A DNA stretch of 64,000 nt from positions 4,898,001 through 4,962,000 of the forward strand of contig OY744468.1 of assembly GCA_963556145.1 (NCBI GenBank), written 5' to 3'. This DNA comes from Hygrocybe punicea (taxonomy: Eukaryota; Basidiomycota; Agaricomycetes; Agaricales; Hygrophoraceae). Within the stretch, counting starts at the first letter, position 1. Each line of letters begins with the position of its first letter. Both the position numbers and the translations under genes were made by a program. The notes beneath the pieces were generated by a model. The model was given only the letters and a program-made list of their open reading frames with translations, had not been told where the DNA came from and did no database searches. This document shows, piece after piece, positions 22,745 to 35,098 of the stretch.

Positions 22745-24268
22745 TGGCATGGAACTCCCCCCTGCCTTCCCAAGGTCCCCGCCCCCACGCCCCCGCTCCC
22801 TACCACCAGGGCCTAACACCCTCTCTGTCCCTCCTCCGCCCCCACTGCCTTGCTCGGGACCGCCTCCGGATCTGGCACCCCCTGCAGGCTCGCACCATCC
22901 TAGATGAACAAGGGATCCCAACAAACCTGGTGCCAGAGGATCTCACGCGCATCACGGATGTACTTGAACACACCTGGGTGGAGAACACTCGAGAGACCTA
23001 TGGTACCTAGGGAAATGCAGGGATAAGGGTAAATCCTCTTCCGCAGGTATCCGTACTCTTAAGAGTACGAGTACGGATACAGATTCTCGTATCCGTGGGC
23101 TTCAAAATGAGCCGGAGATCATCCAAAACGGTCAAGAATTGACTGAGATAGAGACTAAACATTGATTGGACTCTATCTCAGTCAATTCTTGACCGTTTCA
23201 GGTGATCTCCGGCTCATTTTGATCGCGAATCCGTGGGTAAAATCCGTGGATATTGCATCCGTATCTGTGGGGAGTACGAGTACGGATACAGACAAATGTA
23301 TCCTGGGATTACCCCTGCATTTCCCTAATGGTACCGGTCTCCTCCTCTTTCATATCTTCTGCGACAAAAAGAACCTTCTGGAATCCCAACGGGCCCCGGC
23401 CAGCAGCGTCGTGCTGTCTGCCTTCACCGCCACCCTCACGGGCTCCTATGCTGCCAAGTCCATTGGCAACTATTTTTACGGGGTCCGAGCTTGGCATATC
23501 ATCCATGGCATCCCTTGGCACCCAAACAACCTCGAGACACAAGGCATCCTGAAGGCCGCCAATGCCCTCCGCCCTGCCTCATCCAAAAGGAAACCCTGTC
23601 TCCCCTTCACCGTCGACTACATTGTGGCACTCCAGTCCCAGCTCGACCTATCAGCCCCCCTCGACGCGGCCGTCTTCGGCTGCCTCACCACAACCTTCTA
23701 CTCAGCAGCCCGCCTTGGCGAGTTCACAGTAAAAAACCTGAAGCCGGGGACCTTTCACAGCTCAACACATGTCACGCCAGCCCACATCACCTCAGTCCGT
23801 GACCGCAACAACCTGGAAATGACCTCCTTCCACCTCCCCCGCACAAAAACCTCCTCCTCTGGGGAAGATGTTTCCTGGGCAAGGCAACTCGGCAGCTCAG
23901 ACCCCAAAGCGGCCCTGAACAACCACCTCCAGTTGAACCAGCCCCCCGCAGATGGCCCTCTCTTCGCTTACGGCCACGGCAAGGGCTTCCGAGCCCTCAC
24001 CAAATCCAAAATGTTGGAGTGCCTAGCCAAGGCAGCATGCAGGTTAAACATAGACCCCCTCCAAGGCCACGGCATCCACATAGGCTCGACTTTGGAATAC
24101 CTCCTTCGAGGCATCCCCTTTGAGGTCATGAAGGCCAAGGGGCGCTGGGCCAGCGACTCATTCCTCGTATACCTAAGGAAGCACGCACAGATCATGGCCC
24201 CGTACATGCAAGCCATCCCCACCCTGCATGATAGCATCATCCGTCTCACCATGCCTCCAGTCCACTAG
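22745..24268 (+). pseudogene. Tyrosine recombinase of the DIRS-like element, split by a MITE and lacking one catalytic Arg
   Basis: The N-terminal part (to 23007) reads RPHCLARDRLRIWHPL and VLEHTWVENTRETYG, a SAM-like core-binding start. The rest resumes at 23336 with GLLLFHIFCDKKNLLESQRA, NYFYGVRAWHIIHGIPWHPN and the catalytic domain: FYSAARLGEF (first Arg), GHGIHIGSTLEYLLRG, MKAKGRWASDSFLVYLRKH (Trp and the likely Tyr). The usual H-x-x-R of the family (GHGIRIG in relatives as I remember them) reads H-G-I-H here, a CGC to CAC change, so the second catalytic Arg is lost. Removing the MITE and one 8-bp duplication restores the frame exactly. No ATG was identified for the N-terminal part. Confidence 0.8.
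23008..23327. mobile_element. 320 bp hairpin MITE inside the tyrosine-recombinase gene
   Basis: The ends are TAGGGAAATGCAGGG (left) and its inverse CCCTGCATTTCCCTA (right), with a perfect 8-bp duplication ATGGTACC (23000-23007 and 23328-23335). A long internal foldback pairs GAGCCGGAGATCATCC...ACTGAGATAGAG with CTCTATCTCAGT...GGTGATCTCCGGCTC around a 17-nt centre near 23155-23171. Repeats of the type GAGTACGAGTACGGATACAG lie toward both ends. The 8-bp duplication fits a hAT-type MITE. Confidence 0.93.
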
Positions 24269-24624
24269 AATGTTTTGTGAGTTCCTTTCTCAGCTGCCTC
24301 CTAGAAAATGGGAACCGATGCTCGCTCGATGCGTCGTCGTCCTCCTACCTAGGCACTGGGATTTGCTGCTCACATTGGTTTCTTCCCACAGACAGAACCA
24401 TCCTTCTCTTGGCCGGGAAGCCCCCTGGCTTTCACCCAACCCTCTCTTCATTCACTCTTCCCCTCTCCCAATTTCTTACAAGTAGCTACATGCCTTGCTC
24501 CTCCCTACCTCTCTTCAATCTAAGCTTCACCATAACGGACTCTCAAAGATCAGGGTAGCAGTCAAAGGGCATCTCGGTAATCGGAGCATGAATCGTTGCT
24601 CGACCATCGCAGACGCGAGCCGAC
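24269..24624. other. Flank of the DIRS-like coding region
   Basis: No gene is visible. It may contain the 3' terminal repeats of the DIRS-like element, but I could not match it to the 5' flank. It continues after the MITE at 25177. Confidence 0.35.
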
Positions 24625-25176
24625 AGGACCCCCGATTATCTCTACTAAGGCCAGATCAAAATCCGGACAAATTTTGAGGTTTTAGCACAAAATGCCAGGG
24701 GACAAAACCGCCAAAAATGCCAGTTCCAAAGTCCGGACAGGGGGACCCCCAGCTACCTGAGGCCAGTTAGAAATCTGGACAAGGGGACATTGCAAGAAAT
24801 TTTAATTGATTAATAATTAATTTCGAGCCATCCTGGAGGTCACAGCTCACATGGAAGCATTATGCTTTGTTACCCTCAATCTCAATCCTCTGTCTACTGA
24901 ATCTCCAATCTGGTGTGAAATCCTTATCTAAAGGTAACATTGAGCTTTCGGTGGAGAACACTAAGCTGTTCATGGATCTACATCAAGGATCCAACAAGTA
25001 TGAAATTCTGCCTTCCTAGTAGGCTAGATCGCTAATCCGGACAAAATTTACTGAAATTGGCAGGCCAGATCAAAGTCCGGACAAAATCGGCCAAAATCAG
25101 CCATTTTTTATCCGGACATGAAAATCAAAATTCGAGTTTTTGTGATCTGGCCTTGGTAGAGATAATCGGGGGTCCT
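24625..25176. mobile_element. 552 bp MITE with ~34 bp inverted ends
   Basis: The left end is AGGACCCCCGATTATCTCTAC followed by TAAGGCCAGATCA. The right end is its inverse with one to two changes. The 8-bp duplication GAGCCGAC (24617-24624 and 25177-25184) is perfect. Subterminal repeats of TCCGGACA and GGCCAGATCA occur several times (24656, 24731, 24775, 25040, 25065, 25076, 25112), a pattern typical of transposase binding sites. No coding capacity. The 8-bp duplication would fit hAT or Mutator-like elements; I cannot assign the superfamily. Confidence 0.9.
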
Positions 25177-28100
25177 GAGCCGACCTGGCAAGGTTTCGGC
25201 ATCAGGAATTCGTTTGGTACCTGACAGCCGTTGGCAGAGTCCATCAACATTCAGACTCCGCCACTATCCGGTGATGAATATGGCCTGGCACTATCACCTA
25301 TTGCCAGAGTGTGATGTAGTGCTCAAGTCATACCTAGCCACAATCACATTGAGCTAAATGTAAAATAATAAAGCATAATGCTATGTGTTGTGGCATGTGC
25401 TAACTATTATTGTCATGATAAGGTACTGATTGCAAGTTATGGCCAAATCTTTAACTGGTGTGTAATTCATGGCATAAATTCATGAGGCATAACCCATTCT
25501 CGCCATTGCAAGATATTAATCCAACTCTACCTGTCATATTTATGGTGTAGCACTAATGCCATGTATTAGCATGTTTACCAGACTGGTCTTGTCATTGGGT
25601 AATCTACTACTCATAAACATCAAGTGCCTGTAAGTTGCCATACATTTCCTCCATTTCTAAGTGCTCTGCGTCATCATCATCATCATCATCTTGCTCGAGA
25701 TTGCTAGCTCCAGAATCGTCCAGTTCAGAGGCACTATTTGAACCTGAATCATGTTCTTCCTCATTACCCACTTCTGCGTAATCATCTTCGAAACCATCAT
25801 TGTCCACGATTGTGGTTGGCACCTTGTTCTCTTCGGCTGACAAAATGTCATCATTGTCTTTGCTGCTATTGGGTTCAAAAGAACTGTGACCATATGTATG
25901 TCCAATTGCCAAACCCCACCATGTCTCGGTCAACAAAGCTAAGGATCATCAAACAAAGCATTGATTTATCAAGTCATCAGCAATTACTCACTGATTGATG
26001 TAGTATCTATGCCAATCCTTTGAGTTTTGAATGCATTCCAAAGTACCCTCCCCATCTGCATGCCATCTCCCCGCTGCAAAGGCTTGAATCAAATGGGCAC
26101 CCTGTAAAATGTGAATGGGATCAACAAAACCAAAGGCCTCTTCCTCATTCATGGATGGAAATTCCAGTTCATCAAGCCGCAACCGTGTCCAGCCAATCCA
26201 GGCTGGTAGATTGTTCAGATTCTGGAACCAACAAACCCACAAGAACTCCATCCGCCGAGGTCGATAGTCCAACATGCCAGGTCCAGCATATATCACATTG
26301 ATGTGGTAGATGCCAAGAATGCGAGTGTAGATATACTCATGACTCAGCAAACTTGCATCTTGGGAGGAGAGTAGCATGATGTTGTGGTGATCCGTGTTAG
26401 GGTTTATAGTATCTTGGGCCCATTGCACGTCGTATGTGGTATAATTGATTCTCATGATGTTGTGTTGGTACATATGGTCACCTTTAAAATGGATGCCATC
26501 GAGTTCAAGTGCACAGTCCATCCGAGTAGAATCTATCGGGGAATGGCTCATTCTCAGCTTGCATCTCGGTGTCCAAAAGCACTTTGATGTGAGGTAGTAA
26601 GTGTGCCTTCAGTTTCAACCGGAAGTCCTGTAATGAAATAAGCTGTCCATAGTAGTTCAGATGATGGACTCAACCTACTTTGATAGCTGGGTCTCCAGCA
26701 TGTGCCTGCAAAAAAGATCCGATGTGCTCTGGATGATTCTCGGCAATGCTGATATGGTGATGGGCATCAGGATCTTGTGACACAGGTTCCTTCCTTGCAA
26801 ACCTAGGAAATTTTTGAGCTACTTTTTGGCGAATGAGCCTGAGGCGGGTTTTTCTATGCTCGATGTGGGCTAGCTGTTGCATGAATTCTTTTTTGCTGGT
26901 CCGTTTGTATCAAGACTTGGGATTACGATGTTCTAGTTCACCCTGCGGTGATGCAAGGTCAAGTGATCACTAAAACTCATTTGAAAAACTTACGATCTCT
27001 GACATGTATGAATCTGTCATACCATATCTCTTGATGGCATCTACATAATCACCTAGAGCATGAGCTTTGTAGGTGTGCAAATTAAAAAAATTCGGTTGGT
27101 GCTGGTTAGTGGTTTCTGGTTTCTTTGCCCCAGTTGTTTGCATGAATGAATGCCCTTTCTTACTTTGACAGCATTGTCTGGCAGTTGCTTTGCGCTTCAA
27201 TTCATGCGTCTGAAAATGGGTGCAGGTCGTGGATTGAAAGTCGCGAAGCTGTTGTCCAAGAGCAGTCATTTCATTATCAAGAATAGAAAGTGTGGAGTCG
27301 GTGTGCATTTGCAGCTTGGCTAGTCCATGCCAGTGAGCGAAGGTGAAGAGGAGTTTAAGAATTCTCCCATTATGGGGGTCCAGCAATAAACCTTTGAAAA
27401 CTGGAATAGTGCACTGAATTCGGTCATGAGGCCCTCCCACTTAATCTTGATGGCACAGCGAAATAATGCATGTACCCACCTGCAGAAAATCCTCATAGTT
27501 CCTAGCTGCCATCTTCTTCAATTCCGATGTATTGGAAGTGAAATGTCAGATAGTGTCCCTTCCAAATGTTGGAACCAAATGAAACCTGCATAAGGGGTAT
27601 CAGAGATAGTAAAATATACAGAAAATGCAGACTGACCGACGATCTAGTTCATGCAGGGCAACCTTGTCGGCAGACTTGAGGATACGGAACAGATGGATTA
27701 ATAAGGCTTTCCATATCCCAAGTTCGATCTCGTGCAGCAGGTCAACTAAGAACATCAAAAAGAAATTGAAGCCTAATTTGGAGAGCTGTTCGGAGAGGGC
27801 ATTCTGGAAAGTTTCGAGTAGGAATTGCTGAAGTTGAAAGTTGAATTACATTACCGAAGTAGGAACAAGAGGTTGAGGCTTGAGAATTCACTCCACAGGG
27901 GCGCTGTCAACTGTGTAGTTTGTCCGATAGATGGCATCTTGGGCTTGGGTGACCTTGAATCTGCGCCGCTCATCGTCAACCTGGGCTAGTTTGACCCTGT
28001 TCCACCGGTCCCTCTTCGTGCCCACCAGATGCGCATTTGAGAGCAGGCTTAGGCAATGTGGGCATGGACATTGACCCAAATTCCTGATGCTAGCCAGAAG

Positions 28101-30190
28101 GATCCTGTTTTCTGCCATGTTAGCAACGCAGTAGCATCAGGAGAAATATCTCACTTTTTGGGATAGTCAGCCAAGTACGTAAATATCTGAGGATAAAATC
28201 TGTGCAACACTCCATCACAACACTTGATCACCACACCATGTTCATAGGCCTCTAGGAATTTGTCATCGAGAATGATTCTCCACCGGGCGTGAATACATTC
28301 ATGATGACAGTGAGTCATGAAGGTCTTTTTCAGTTTCTTTGTGCCAGTATATTCACTTGCAAAATCTTTGAATGAGTCTGGGAGCTAAACCACAAATCAG
28401 TAAGGAGTATATTGGGGAATGGGAAAATCATACAGTCTCGAAATAGGCCATGTGTTCGTACAAGTTGCATGAAGGTTTACACCATCGATATTTTGATTCA
28501 TTGCCAAAGAACAGATATAAAGGCCAGAGCTTTGTGTGTCTGAAATTTGTCAAGTGAGTTGCATCAGACCAGAACATCAACGTGGTGATAACGCGTGGGA
28601 GGTCGCAACCAGGCTCCTGAGGAGAATCCTGCAGGGAATTGTGGGCATCAATGAATGCAGGTGATGTATACAGTTCACTGTAGATGTGAACGCCTTCCCG
28701 CTCTGAGTTGTTGGTTGGCTGCCAGGACAAGCATGTAGGGCTCGTAATGGGAGTGGGGATGATCTATTGGATTTAGGACTTTTTCTCAAATAACGGATAC
28801 CAAGGATCGATAATGGAAGTTCGCAAATGTATAGTCATGAGCACCAGGTCTATCTGTGAAGCGATTAAGTGGGGCCAATATCATCACAGGCGACACCCTC
28901 CACCCAGCATCTTTGTCGATCCAGTCTTCCTTATCCCAGTCATTAAGCGCTAACTGGTCGTTGATCTTGTCCCAGTTCATCTTTTGAACGTCTGTAGGTC
29001 TGAAATCATCATCACCTACAATCCCGAGGAGCTCTTTGAAATCCCACTGAGACTTCTGAGCGCCTCAGTTAGTGTTGCCATAGTTCGGTGAAAGGGTGCA
29101 CTGCGGTAATGTGAACGGAATCAAATACCAACTCTACCACAGTGCTGTACGAATTCTGAGGGGTTCAATCTCAATCCAAAAGGTTAGTAAACATACTCAG
29201 AGGTGCTCTGGATAGTGGCGATAATGTTTCTGATGCGCGCAATGTGCGTGGCGTGTGTGAAACAGTTGGCGATGTTTTCGGCATATATGTAGCACTTTTA
29301 TAGAAGGAACGCAAAGTTTAATAGAGTACAGCGGAGCTATCGCATGGACGGCGCAGTAAAGAGGTGATATGATAGACTGGAATCGGGGGTATACAAGACA
29401 TCTCTCTGGTATGTAAACTATAGGGGGTATTTATGTGAAGTTGGTTGTTAGGACAATGAAGGGTGAAGAAGGCAAGACAAATAGATGATGTGCGACGGAA
29501 CTATGGTGCAATAGGGGTGGAATGGGACTGAAATGAAGGGTATAGCACCATGCGAAGCAATTTCCAAAATATCTAGAGGATAGGAGCTATAATGTTTGAA
29601 ATAAGTGAAACATGTCACATAAAGACTTCCCTGGAACCGGACCGGAATTGGAATGGAATAGGGTGAATGGTATAAGCGTGGATGATGTCGGAGAGGCTCG
29701 AAATATGTTTCCGAAGGGGGCCGAAGCGCTCCAAAGAAAATCGCCATAATGTCAAATTATCGCCCATATCGCGTGCATATCGCAGTCACATCGCAATGGA
29801 GATACATATAAATTGGGATGTTTTGCAATGAATCGCAGCATGTTGAGGCTAGAATAGGTCCAATAGAGGGTTTCTGTGCTTAGGGACGTGCGCTGCATAT
29901 CATCGGTTCTGAACCTAGCCGAACCCAGTTCAAACCCTGAACTGAACCCTAGGTTCAGTCTAAGTTCAGCCAAGTGCTGAACCGGACTGTGGGTTCAGTT
30001 CCAGGTTTTGAGGCCCACCAGATTTCCTGAACGGCTCCAAACCACATCCAAACTGCGAATGTGGATATTTTTAAGGTATTTATTTCATTTGTTTTTCGTA
30101 TTTCTTTACTTACTATTTCATGTTAAATTGTATCATGTGACCAGCCGTGACCATGTAGCTTTCACGCAACACTGCAACATCAACGTGGGT

Positions 30191-30219
30191 TGAACACAAC
30201 ACAATTTGTGTTGTGTTCA
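30191..30219. repeat. Palindrome TGAACACAACACAA/TTGTGTTGTGTTCA
   Basis: The arms pair perfectly around one base. It corresponds to TGAACGCGACA...TGTCGCGTTCA in the four homologous elements, with the CG pairs changed to CA/TG on both arms. It lies just upstream of the conserved mini-intron donor. Confidence 0.75.
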
Positions 30220-30588
30220 TCAAGGTAAGTTTTGTTTTTTTCTTAACTTTACTAATGTTATTTGCGACAGGCAACTCGACCATGACCACATCATGACCAC
30301 ACCCACCTTGGCACAAGATGAGTGCCAACACCAACACAATGCCAACGGATGTGGGACAGCCGCAACACCACCACCACCAGCAGCGGCAATGGCAATGGCA
30401 ATGGCAATGGAAACGGCAACCAGGCAATGACAACAGCAACAGCGGCAGCAGCAGCAGCAGCAATGGCCACGACAGCAGCAGCAGCAGTGGCAGCAGCAAC
30501 GGTGACAGCAGCAGCAGCAGCGCCGGCAGTGGCAGCAACAGCAGCAGTGGCAGCAGCAGCGCCAGACAGCTCCCCTGCAGCCCAACTA

Positions 30589-30640
30589 CCTCGCGAAGTG
30601 TAGCGCCGTATCAATTGATAGGTGCCTGCCATTCGCGAGG
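30589..30640. repeat. ~52 bp palindrome, core TATCAATTGATA
   Basis: The arms CCTCGCGAA and TTCGCGAGG pair perfectly at the ends and the centre is TATCAATTGATA, 52 nt in all. Confidence 0.82.
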
Positions 30641-31744
30641 AGAACAGAGCTCATGGGGTGAGCCCACCTCAGTCCGGGGTTCAGACCGCGTCTGAACCCA
30701 GACTGAATGTGGAGAGACAGTTCAATGCCGTTTGGGTCCAGGTTTGGCCATGCGCCAAACCGGACCCAAAGTTCAGTTCATGGTTCCATCAAAAAGGCTC
30801 GGAACCGGACCGAACTGAACTTCAGCAACACTAGCCTCAGTTCCAATACCAATCACCTAACAGAAAAGAGTTTTGGTTCGGATAAGGACTGAACGATGGC
30901 AGAACTTCGGGCAGCAGATGTGCCGAACCAGGGGCAATTATATTGGACAAGGCTGATATGGTCACTTCGCCTTCTGGGTCATGAGATGGAAAATTTTCAG
31001 CAAAATAACACTGAAATAGACCAAAAGAGTTTCATGCAGTTCTAAGAATCCAGCGAAGAACTGATGGATTCGAGCCATCAGCATTGGCAATGCGATGGTG
31101 CTGGGGGGTTGACGGAGTATTCATCAGTGGGTTGGATGCGTGAGATGCCACATCTGGAACGTTGATACCAGGTGGAGGCAATGCAGGATTGGGCTGTGGG
31201 AGAACATCCCTCAGCCTCTTATCGTGCAGTTGAAGACCTGGTACTCGAAAGTGAGACAAAAGCTGCCTACAGCATTTTGTTGGCTTCACATCATCCCGTT
31301 GGGTTGCTGCAGCTGAGGGTGGATCCCGGGGAGCCACGTGAATAAGGGACCTTTGATATGGTAAAGAATGGTTTGGTACCTGAACATGCTCAGCCTCCAA
31401 AGGAGTAATTTGAGCATTTTGACTGTCATCATCAATAAGATTCACAAGAGGGTCTGTGTCTGTATCAAGAGCACTAGCCTTCTGCTTTCTAGAACCTCCT
31501 TGGCTTTTGCCAGCGCATGGGACAACTGATTCCTGGTTTTCTTGCAAATATTTTGGTGATTCTTGAATGCACAAACATCCAAAAATGTTCTCCTGCAAGA
31601 GCAAGTCTGGCTAAACGCCGAGTTACAATCCATTGAGGTGAAGCCCTTTGAGAATGGACTAATGATATCTATCACTAATAAATTGGCAGTTGGTGAAAAC
31701 AATCCCAAGCTAGTAAGGGAAGGGCACTCACCTGACGAACATTA

Positions 31745-33228
31745 ATATGCTCCACTTGAAGAAAGTCAAATATGCTAGTTGTTGCAGAAATTGAAGCACT
31801 GCTTGATGGAGTGGGTTTCTGGCGACAGCCCCTTTGATGAATCATGCAATTAACTGAGTTTCAATGTGGAAGTGAAATATATCCGGCCCTCTGTCTCTTG
31901 AACTAGCATAATTACAACATGTCAAGAAGTATAATAATTATTCATGACTCAGAAACCTGCAATACTATGTGCACCATACACTAAGAGGGTGAGTGAAGCA
32001 CTCAAAGTGATTCTGTTACATACATTTCTACAAGGTGGCACGTATCTTGATAATACTACAGCCATTCGCCTCCATTTTTGATGGTTTTCGTCAACTCCTT
32101 CCTATATATAGCTCACAGATCAGTCCATGCGACATCATTGTTAGATTGATTGGAACGCACTGCTGTCTTTCGTGCCTGTGATTCACCCACTTGTTCACTT
32201 CAGACCATCTTATACTGGTGTCGTTGGTGAAGCTCCTGCTTCATTCAGAGCATATCTCCGTCATGCCACGTCAAGGCTCCTTCTGCTGTCTTCGTCTAGT
32301 GACTTAAGGACTTTCGAATGAGTATCTTGTATATTGGAGTTCCTGTAACTTGCCAATCTTGAAACTCACCATCTCCCAATGTTCCCCATGCTTCAATGGC
32401 CCTGTGAAGTCATTCAGCAATGAGCATAATATAAGGAGGAAAAACTAACTTGAGTATATATATCATGATCTTCCAAGGGCCTTGTTTACCATATGGTTGG
32501 TTCTACAAACATGCTGGTATGCAGCCATGAAAGATCTGTTCAGAACAGCGGAAGCTAGTGGTACATTATAGCAGGACTTGGAATTGAGTTAACCGGCAAG
32601 CGTACCTATCTCCGACCAGAACACATGACATCACCCATCTCGTTGTTCGGAAAGATTAATTAACAATTGCCGACATTGATGGTTTTCTGCTGACCTGAGA
32701 TTTGAAGGATAGCTTGAGAAATGAGTCAGGGACAAACCATTTGATATTCTTGGATTGCTGCTTCCACCATTTGCATTTCTTCTGCCCTTTTCATAACACG
32801 ACCCTCATTTTGAGCCAAGTCAACCAACCGCTGGGGAGTGTACCACTTACAACTCCGCATTTCTGGGGTATTTTCTTTTTCTGGACCTTTGACAACTGCC
32901 TGTGGTTGAAAAGCGCTATCGAATTGGTGATTATGGCTTGCATGATAATCTGAGACAGATTATAAGAGATGAAAGCGAGGGTCTTCGATTAAATGGATCC
33001 CTCACTTGAGACAATTCACCGCCTGAGTCTTATACAATGTGAAGTTGACTACCAACAGTCACCGCTCTCCGATGACTCCACTCCATGAATCATGAGCCCT
33101 CAACTATCCATTACAGGAGACATCATGCCATGAGTGTGTTCAGTTTGGAGTCAATTTCAGCACCTATCAAGACAGCGGCAATGAAAGGGTTCGACTCAAA
33201 CTCATCTGACTGAGGGTTTGACGTACGT
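31745..33228. other. Unassigned region
   Basis: No supportable gene: the longest frames are 60-83 codons and match nothing I know. The right end borders LTR element C. Confidence 0.35.
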
Positions 33229-33369
33229 TGGACTAGCAGAGAGTCCTCAAGCTCAATCGCTAAGCTCGAGTGGCTAAGATCAATCCTAATCCTACTAACT
33301 ACCAAACAGAGCTATCTACTGAATCCAACTGTGGGAAGGTCACGTGATCTACCAGATCTCCCTACCACA
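33229..33369 (-). repeat. 3' LTR of element C
   Basis: 141 bp. Contains CACGTGATC and, at its 3' end in the sense direction, a small hairpin GGACT...AGTCC (33230-33246) just before the terminal A. Confidence 0.85.
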
Positions 33370-33406
33370 TGTCCCCTCCTCCAAAATGGCAGCGTCCCTG
33401 CTGCCA
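33370..33406 (-). promoter_or_regulatory. Purine tract and stem-loop next to the 3' LTR of C
   Basis: In sense (minus) orientation: the hairpin TGGCAGC-AGGGAC-GCTGCCA (33387-33406), then TTTTGGAGGAGGGGACA directly before the LTR. The purine run is a plausible polypurine tract for plus-strand priming. The hairpin has counterparts with different stems in A, B, D and E. Confidence 0.7.
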
Positions 33407-35098
33407 GCAAAAGAGAAAAGAGCAAGACAGAAAGAAAAGAAAAGAGATGGAAAGGAAGAAAGAAAATGGCAAAGAAATGGAAAAGAGTCAGATGGTGGAA
33501 GCAATGAAAAAAAGAAAAAAGACTATTAAATAAACAAAAATGCCTATCTTGGCTTCTTCCAACCTAGGGCCTGGAGAGCCCTACTCAAGTCTGAGAGATG
33601 AGGGTCCTGGTCCCAGTCAAGATAAGGGAATCCTGATGGGGTTGAGTTTGTCGCATAGAGTGGTCTGGTGATGACAGGTCGGCCAGGTGCGATGCCAGAT
33701 GGGTGACTTGGTGTGCAGGCAGGTCCCATGGAGATGGGGAAAACACGGCAGGGCTGGACTTGTCGACGTGATCTTTGAGTATGATGTTGTAAAGTAGCAA
33801 ATGGTCGTTGTGAGCCAGAATGAAGGGCTGAAAGGTTGTGCTGCACATATGTAGTTGGAAAAATAGAGCGGAATGGAATTGACGAGGCCTCCTCAGCCCA
33901 ATCAAATCATGCAGAGGTTGGTGTGGGGAATTGGACACAATTCATATTCGAGGAGACGTTAGTACATTGCGAGGTGAGCGGAGACATATGAACGGCGTTG
34001 TCCTCAAGCTCCTGCCGTGTCTTTCCTTCGCTTCGGCATATCTCCTCATTTGTTTTCATCTCGGTTTCCTCATTCGCCACTGTCTTGGTTAGTGTGTTAC
34101 TTCTCATTTGCACATTCACCTTTCTCGCCCCGTCGGGCCTCACATTCACGTTAGCTCGCATTTCAACATCGTTTGGCCTTGGCGTTCGCAATTGTGGCGT
34201 CTGGATGGTGACGTTGTGACTCTGGGCGTGTATGGGTGCGTCTGAGCGGGTTTGGGGTTTTGGACGCGTTCTGACGTGTTTTGTTGCACGGGCACAGGGT
34301 TTGGAGTGAACGCGGGCATGTGGCGCGTCTCCTGTTGGATGTTGGGCAGCGGGATATGCATTGGAGTATCCGGTGATGGTGTGGCACAATCTGGCGCAAT
34401 TGTTGTCATTTTTGGAGCATGAGCGTGGGCCAGCGTGGTGGGATTGTGTGTTGTGACACGTACGGACTCGTTTTGCAGCAGGGGTGTTGAATCTTGAGTG
34501 GGTGGGCTTGTTCGGACACGCTGGGACGTGTTTCTGTGCGAGAACGGGGCCGTTTGGGTGGGCATTGGGACATGGAAGGCCTCGCATTCAGTGTTGGGTG
34601 ATGGGGAATGTGCTGGGACACGTGGGGCTGTTCTCAATGCAAGTGTGTGGGCTGGTACTGCGATATGTGGTTGGCCTGGTGACATGGCACGTTCTGGTGC
34701 AGCGGGGGTCGTTTTTGGCGAGGGTGAGTGAGCTGAAGCTTGTTGAGACGTGTTTCCACGTGTGTGTGGGGCCATGTGGGCATTCTTTTTTTTTTTTTTT
34801 TTTTGTCAATTTTATTGTCCTGCAGAGATGTACCCTATGTCGGACATTACAGATGAGGCAGAGAAAAGAAGAGGCTATGGATGTACTGCTGCTATGAGAT
34901 TTGCCTGTAAACTATTTGACCTGTGATTGCAACCATGACGAATTAAGTCCCCCATGGTCCCAGCATTTCCCATGCTGTTTTAATCACCTAGCCAATGGAT
35001 GCCTGTTTGGTGCCGGCGTTTGGGTCTGGTATGTGGGGGTCTGGACCAGTTAAGTGCTCGGCCATCAAGACGGACATGCACAACAGAGATGGAGCCGT

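Larger units (their letters stand above)
19273..24268 (+). mobile_element. DIRS-like retroelement coding region (Gag, RT-RNase H, tyrosine recombinase)
   Basis: Three adjoining coding regions on plus encode a Gag-like protein with zinc fingers, a reverse transcriptase joined to RNase H, and a tyrosine recombinase. RT plus RNase H plus tyrosine recombinase defines the DIRS order of retrotransposons, which integrate with a recombinase instead of a DDE integrase. I could not identify the split or inverted terminal repeats, so only the coding extent is given. The recombinase gene is broken by a 320 bp MITE. Confidence 0.8.
29070..30833. mobile_element. Non-autonomous hAT-type element inside the Plavaka-like gene, 1,764 bp
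   Basis: The left end is TAGTGTTGCCATAGTTCGGT and the right end, reverse complemented, is TAGTGTTGCTGAAGTTCAGT, with a perfect 8-bp duplication GCCTCAGT (29062-29069 and 30834-30841). The right half (from about 29905) is homologous to the 54.5-56.6 and 46.6-48.4 kb elements: GAACCTAGCCGAACCC-type repeats, the palindrome at 30191, a conserved mini-intron, CAG/CAA-rich sequence and a ~52 bp palindrome. The left half (29090-29900) is unrelated AT-rich sequence. No transposase. Confidence 0.9.
25607..31640 (-). pseudogene. Plavaka-like transposase gene, split by a hAT-type insertion
   Basis: Read on minus. A C2H2-like finger (CSCRRTFLDVCAFKNHQNIC, KTRNQLSHALAKAKEVLE) is followed after a one-base frameshift by RLRDVLPQPNPALPPPG and later FPSHDPEGEV and LGDWYWN (30.9-31.6 kb). 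After the insertion (29070-30833) come KSQWDFKELLGIV, MNWDKINDQLALNDWDKEDW and DYTFANFHYRSLVSVI. Next are TTLMFWSDATHLTNF, LWPLYLFFGNESKY, CPHCLSLLS, VDLLHEIELGIWKALLIHLF, NLHTYKAHALGDYVDAIKRY, INYTTYDVQWAQDTINP, MEFLWVCWF and an acidic tail ending at 25607. This order is that of the basidiomycete Plavaka (CACTA-like) transposase, with several small introns. A TGA lies at the WN*GAQ junction. It is clearly non-functional because of the insertion and frame breaks. Confidence 0.78.

Noticed and set aside
34787..34803. T run as a transcription terminator
   Set aside because: It is the poly(A) tail of the minus-strand LINE: it directly follows the 12-bp target duplication found again at the LINE's 5' end.
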